Shown: positions 61,359 to 64,000 of the stretch, piece by piece
Numbering within the stretch: the stretch's first letter is position 1
Layout: the number at the start of each line of letters is the position of its first letter
NCBI GenBank assembly: GCA_947503965.1
Contig: CANNFU010000007.1
Coordinates: 186,001 to 250,000 of the forward strand
Length of the DNA: 64,000 bases
Source of the DNA: an uncultured Paracoccaceae bacterium
GTDB lineage: Bacteria; Pseudomonadota; Alphaproteobacteria; Rhodobacterales; Rhodobacteraceae
Reading direction: 5' to 3'
The notes under the pieces: generated by a model
The model's input: the letters and a program-made list of their open reading frames with translations, nothing else
The model's database searches: none
Told to the model about the DNA's origin: nothing
Made by a program: the position numbers and the translations under genes

Positions 61359-62211
61359 TGTAAAGCCCGGCGCCGATGGTGATGCAGATCCCGATGGCGG
61401 CAAGGCCATTGGGCAGGTCAGCAAAGATCAGCCAGCCGATTGCCGTGCCAAAGGGGATTTCCAGATATTGCATCGGCGCAAGGGTCGAGGCGGGCGCAAA
61501 TCGCAGGCTCCATGTCATGAAAAGATGCGCCAGTGTGCCGATCACACCGAGGGCCGCCAGCAGCCACCACGTCTGAGACGGAGCGGCAAACCCCACGTCT
61601 CCCAATCCGCCGGGCATCAGCAGAAGGATCGGCGCAAGGATCGCGGTCGCCTGCATGCCGCTGATAGCCTGCAGCTTGATCGGATCAAGCGCGCGCGCGA
61701 CCTTGCGGGTGACCATCATGAACAGGGCAAAGACGACTGCAACGCCCAGCGGCAGCAGTGCCGGATACCCGACTTCGACAAAATTCGGCTGGATCACCAG
61801 CAACGTGCCGACAAATCCAATCGCGCAGGCCACCATGCGGTGCATGCCCACATGTTCGCCCATCGCAAAATGCCCTAAAAGCAGCATGATAAAGGGCATG
61901 ACGAACGCAATGGCCAAGGCGTCAGCCAGCGGCAGATATTGCAGGGCGCTGAACATCAGACCAATCCCAAGGATATGCAGGACGGTCCGCGCAATCGTCC
62001 AACCTAGGATGCCCTCTGGCAATTGAAACCCTTGCCGGTTCCATGCGACGAGCGGCAGAAGGATCGCCGCCTGAACCGCAAAACGCACCAACACCAGCAG
62101 ACCAAGCGCCACCGTCCCACCCAGCAGTTTTGCCATGCTGTCACCCAATGGGGCCAGCACGCAAAACGCAAGCATCAGCATCACGCCAAGAAAAGGACGA
62201 TCCGTGGTCAT
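61300..62211 (-). CDS. EamA/DMT-family transporter
   Basis: A 303-residue inner-membrane protein with ten helices in two EamA repeats (about 8-138 and 150-290); LQYLPLADALAIAFVMPFIM and MQYLEIPFGTAIGWLIF mark the conserved repeat ends. The substrate (metabolite or amino-acid export) cannot be read. The C terminus (RERRLSRLSPDAPAAV) lies within the thiN coding region on the other strand. Confidence 0.88.
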   Translation of the reverse strand: MTTDRPFLGVMLMLAFCVLAPLGDSMAKLLGGTVALGLLVLVRFAVQAAILLPLVAWNRQGFQLPEGILGWTIARTVLHILGIGLMFSALQYLPLADALAIAFVMPFIMLLLGHFAMGEHVGMHRMVACAIGFVGTLLVIQPNFVEVGYPALLPLGVAVVFALFMMVTRKVARALDPIKLQAISGMQATAILAPILLLMPGGLGDVGFAAPSQTWWLLAALGVIGTLAHLFMTWSLRFAPASTLAPMQYLEIPFGTAIGWLIFADLPNGLAAIGICITIGAGLYIILRERRLSRLSPDAPAAV

Positions 62212-62248
62212 GGACGTAGCTTACGGTGGGCACCACCAAACGAAAAGG

Positions 62249-62743
62249 TCAGTTCCATCCTTGCGCGTGGCGCAGGCGGATGCCGCTTGCATGCAGGCTT
62301 GTGTCCCAAACAGGTTTCAAAGGGGCAAGCGACGGCACCGCGCAGAGTGTCACACCCGCCATATCCAGATGTTGCGGCAGATCATGCAGGGGTGTCATGC
62401 TTTTCGGCGTGACGGGCCCGCCCGATACATGCATGCCCACGTCGTCGAGGGGCTGGAATGGCGCCGTCGGAAATCTGTATCGGTAAAGACGCGCGCGTCT
62501 GATCTGCATCATCCATCGCTTTTCGACAAAGGCGACGCGTGCAGCAGTGCCAAGCCAGCGGTGCCGATCAACAGCGCTGCTGTTATGTTGCGCCCAGACG
62601 ACAATGCGTGGGCAGTTGCGCGGGAAAAGATAAAGGCAGGCGTGCTCTGCCGAAATGGCCCAGACCAGGGGCGGGCCGAAGCGCGACGGTCGGGGCTCAA
62701 ACCGGCGGATATCGGGGGTGTCGCTGAAGTGGTATAGCACCAC
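62249..62743 (-). CDS. DUF6886 family protein
   Basis: A 164-residue protein starting MVLYHFSDTPDIRRFEPRPS, with VWAISAEHACLYLFPRNCPR and LYRYRFPTAPFQPLDDVG. I recognise this as the DUF6886 type; the HFS, R and E placements recall ADP-ribosyltransferase-like folds but this is only an impression. Function unknown. It lies six bases after the sdaA stop, so probably in its transcript. Confidence 0.75.
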   Translation of the reverse strand: MVLYHFSDTPDIRRFEPRPSRFGPPLVWAISAEHACLYLFPRNCPRIVVWAQHNSSAVDRHRWLGTAARVAFVEKRWMMQIRRARLYRYRFPTAPFQPLDDVGMHVSGGPVTPKSMTPLHDLPQHLDMAGVTLCAVPSLAPLKPVWDTSLHASGIRLRHAQGWN

Positions 62744-62749
62744 GCACCC

Positions 62750-64000
62750 TTAGCAGTTTGGCACGTTCACCGCCAAGCCACCCAAAGCCGTTTCCTTGTA
62801 TTTCTCGCTCATATCCGCACCGGTCTGGCGCATCGTCTCAATCGCGACATCAAGTGAAACCAGATGCTGCCCGTCCCCGCGCATGGCCAGCGACGCGGCA
62901 GAGACCGCTTTGATCGCGCCCAACCCATTGCGTTCGATACATGGGACCTGCACCAGCCCTTTCACCGGGTCGCATGTCATGCCCAGATGATGCTCAAGCG
63001 CGATTTCGGCCGCGTTTTCAATCTGTTCCGGTGTGCCGCCCAGCACGGCGGCAAGGCCAGCTGCGGCCATGGCTGATGCGCTGCCGACCTCGGCCTGGCA
63101 GCCACATTCGGCACCAGAGATCGAGGCGTTGAATTTGATCAGCCCGCCGATAGCCGCCGCTGTCAGCAGGAATTCAGGCACGCGGGTGCTGGTGGCGCCG
63201 GGCACGTGATCCAGCCAATAACGGATTGTTGCAGGGACCACGCCCGCCGCGCCGTTGGTGGGGGCCGTAACCACCTGTCCGCCTGCTGCGTTTTCCTCGT
63301 TGACGGCCATGGCGTAGGTCGACATGTAATCGTTGATCGTATGGGGTGCGGTCAGGTTCATGCCCCGTTCGGCCAGCAATGCATCATAAATGCCCTTGGC
63401 CCGCCTGCGCACCTGCAACCCACCCGGCAGAATGCCATCGGTTGCTAGCCCACGGTCGATGCAATTGTTCATGACCTCCCAGATGCGGGCCAGTCCCCGA
63501 TCAACATCTGCGTGCGGCATGCGCGCCGTTTCGTTGGTGCGCTTCATCGCGGCGATGGTCTGGCCAGACATCGCAGCCATATCCAACATTTCCTGCGCGG
63601 ACTGAAACGGAAATGGCACTGGCGGGCCGGTGTCGGTGTCTTTGCCTGCGGCAAGCTCTGCCTCGGTTAGCACGAAGCCACCGCCGATGGAGTAATAGGT
63701 AACTTGTGTAATCACGTCACCCTGCGCATCTGTTCCACGCAGGATCAGCCCATTCGCGTGGCCGGGCAGGGCGGGGCCATAGTCGAATTCCAGATTGTCT
63801 TTGGGGTGAAACCTCAGTGTCCCCAGACCATCAGGCGTAACGGCATGTTCTGTGTTAATGCGGGCCAGCTCTGCCTCGGCCTTTTCCGCGTCATAATCTT
63901 CAGCCCGAAATCCGGCGAGGCCAAGGATCACTGCACGGTCCGTTGCATGCCCGACGCCGGTAAAGGCCAGACTGCCATGCAGCGATGCATGGAGACCTGC
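62750..64000 (-). CDS. sdaA: L-serine ammonia-lyase (dehydratase), 5' end cut by the window
   Basis: The C-terminal 416 residues of a single-chain Fe-S L-serine dehydratase, turning serine into pyruvate and ammonia. The frame is open to the last base of the window ([20 protein letters not shown]...), so the true start lies beyond it; the GTG at 63931 is internal. Cluster and active-site segments include [19 protein letters not shown] and [15 protein letters not shown]. The missing part should be about 45 residues. Confidence 0.93.
   Translation of the reverse strand, partial: AGLHASLHGSLAFTGVGHATDRAVILGLAGFRAEDYDAEKAEAELARINTEHAVTPDGLGTLRFHPKDNLEFDYGPALPGHANGLILRGTDAQGDVITQVTYYSIGGGFVLTEAELAAGKDTDTGPPVPFPFQSAQEMLDMAAMSGQTIAAMKRTNETARMPHADVDRGLARIWEVMNNCIDRGLATDGILPGGLQVRRRAKGIYDALLAERGMNLTAPHTINDYMSTYAMAVNEENAAGGQVVTAPTNGAAGVVPATIRYWLDHVPGATSTRVPEFLLTAAAIGGLIKFNASISGAECGCQAEVGSASAMAAAGLAAVLGGTPEQIENAAEIALEHHLGMTCDPVKGLVQVPCIERNGLGAIKAVSAASLAMRGDGQHLVSLDVAIETMRQTGADMSEKYKETALGGLAVNVPNC

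Noticed and set aside
1-64000. CRISPR arrays, tRNA or rRNA genes, transposases, prophage genes
   Set aside because: Looked for in all spacers and frames; no spaced direct repeats of CRISPR type, no cloverleaf, no transposase, integrase or phage structural motifs were seen.

Overview
The window reads as a chromosomal segment of a marine alphaproteobacterium of the Rhodobacterales (Roseobacter group). The grounds are recognised families: a taurine-type ABC importer, a tripartite tricarboxylate transporter with an ScfR/RamB-type regulator, small families I associate with this order (DUF6280, DUF6524, DUF2842, a very acidic ~600-residue protein), an alphaproteobacterial pcm-tolC-popZ-like gene order, and evenly GC-rich codon use. 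This is inference from remembered families, not from a database search. No rRNA, tRNA, CRISPR array, insertion sequence or prophage was found. The right edge cuts the 5' part of an L-serine dehydratase gene.

Layout. 0.1-3.4 kb: tauABC-like importer, closed by a strong terminator. 3.45-6.1 kb: copper-efflux unit copA-cueR behind a MerR-type promoter. 6.2-7.8 kb: a membrane-anchored NYN/PIN-like nuclease and a universal stress protein, converging on a four-unit 11-bp repeat array. 7.8-15.0 kb: ketopantoate-reductase-like gene, acyl/oxalyl-CoA synthetase-like gene and tctABC, divergent from an ScfR-type regulator; a plausible organic-acid uptake and activation module. 15.1-19.4 kb: pcm, tolC, popZ-like, cobQ. 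19.4-24.3 kb: membrane protein, DUF6280, efp, a possible leaderless small ORF, ygfZ and an MsbA-like exporter. 24.4-31.8 kb: aminotransferases, small proteins, a GNAT enzyme and valS. valS carries an in-frame palindromic repeat and has a structured leader with a valine-rich small ORF.

31.8-41.2 kb: a very short OmpA-like protein, an orphan form-II CoxL-type subunit overlapping a DUF2235 hydrolase, a PaaI thioesterase, metF divergent from metR with two matching operators, a GGDEF-EAL protein, an inositol-monophosphatase-like gene and a hairpin-rich spacer. 41.2-51.5 kb: one long minus-strand operon with a polar amino-acid ABC importer, two glutamine-synthetase-like (PuuA-type) ligases, a class I amidotransferase, a membrane-anchored LAS-type metallopeptidase, a PuuB-type oxidase and a class III aminotransferase. 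Together these look like uptake and gamma-glutamylation catabolism of a polyamine or amino compound. 51.5-64.0 kb: a PhnD-like protein without signal peptide, TerB, RlmJ, MipA/OmpV, pyrG, secG, purA, the acidic protein, thiN, a DMT transporter, DUF6886 and sdaA.

Most likely to repay attention: the valS insertion and leader, the metallopeptidase wired into the glutamylation operon, the 11-bp array, and the repeated use of strong stem-loops just after substrate-binding-protein genes in three unrelated transport operons.
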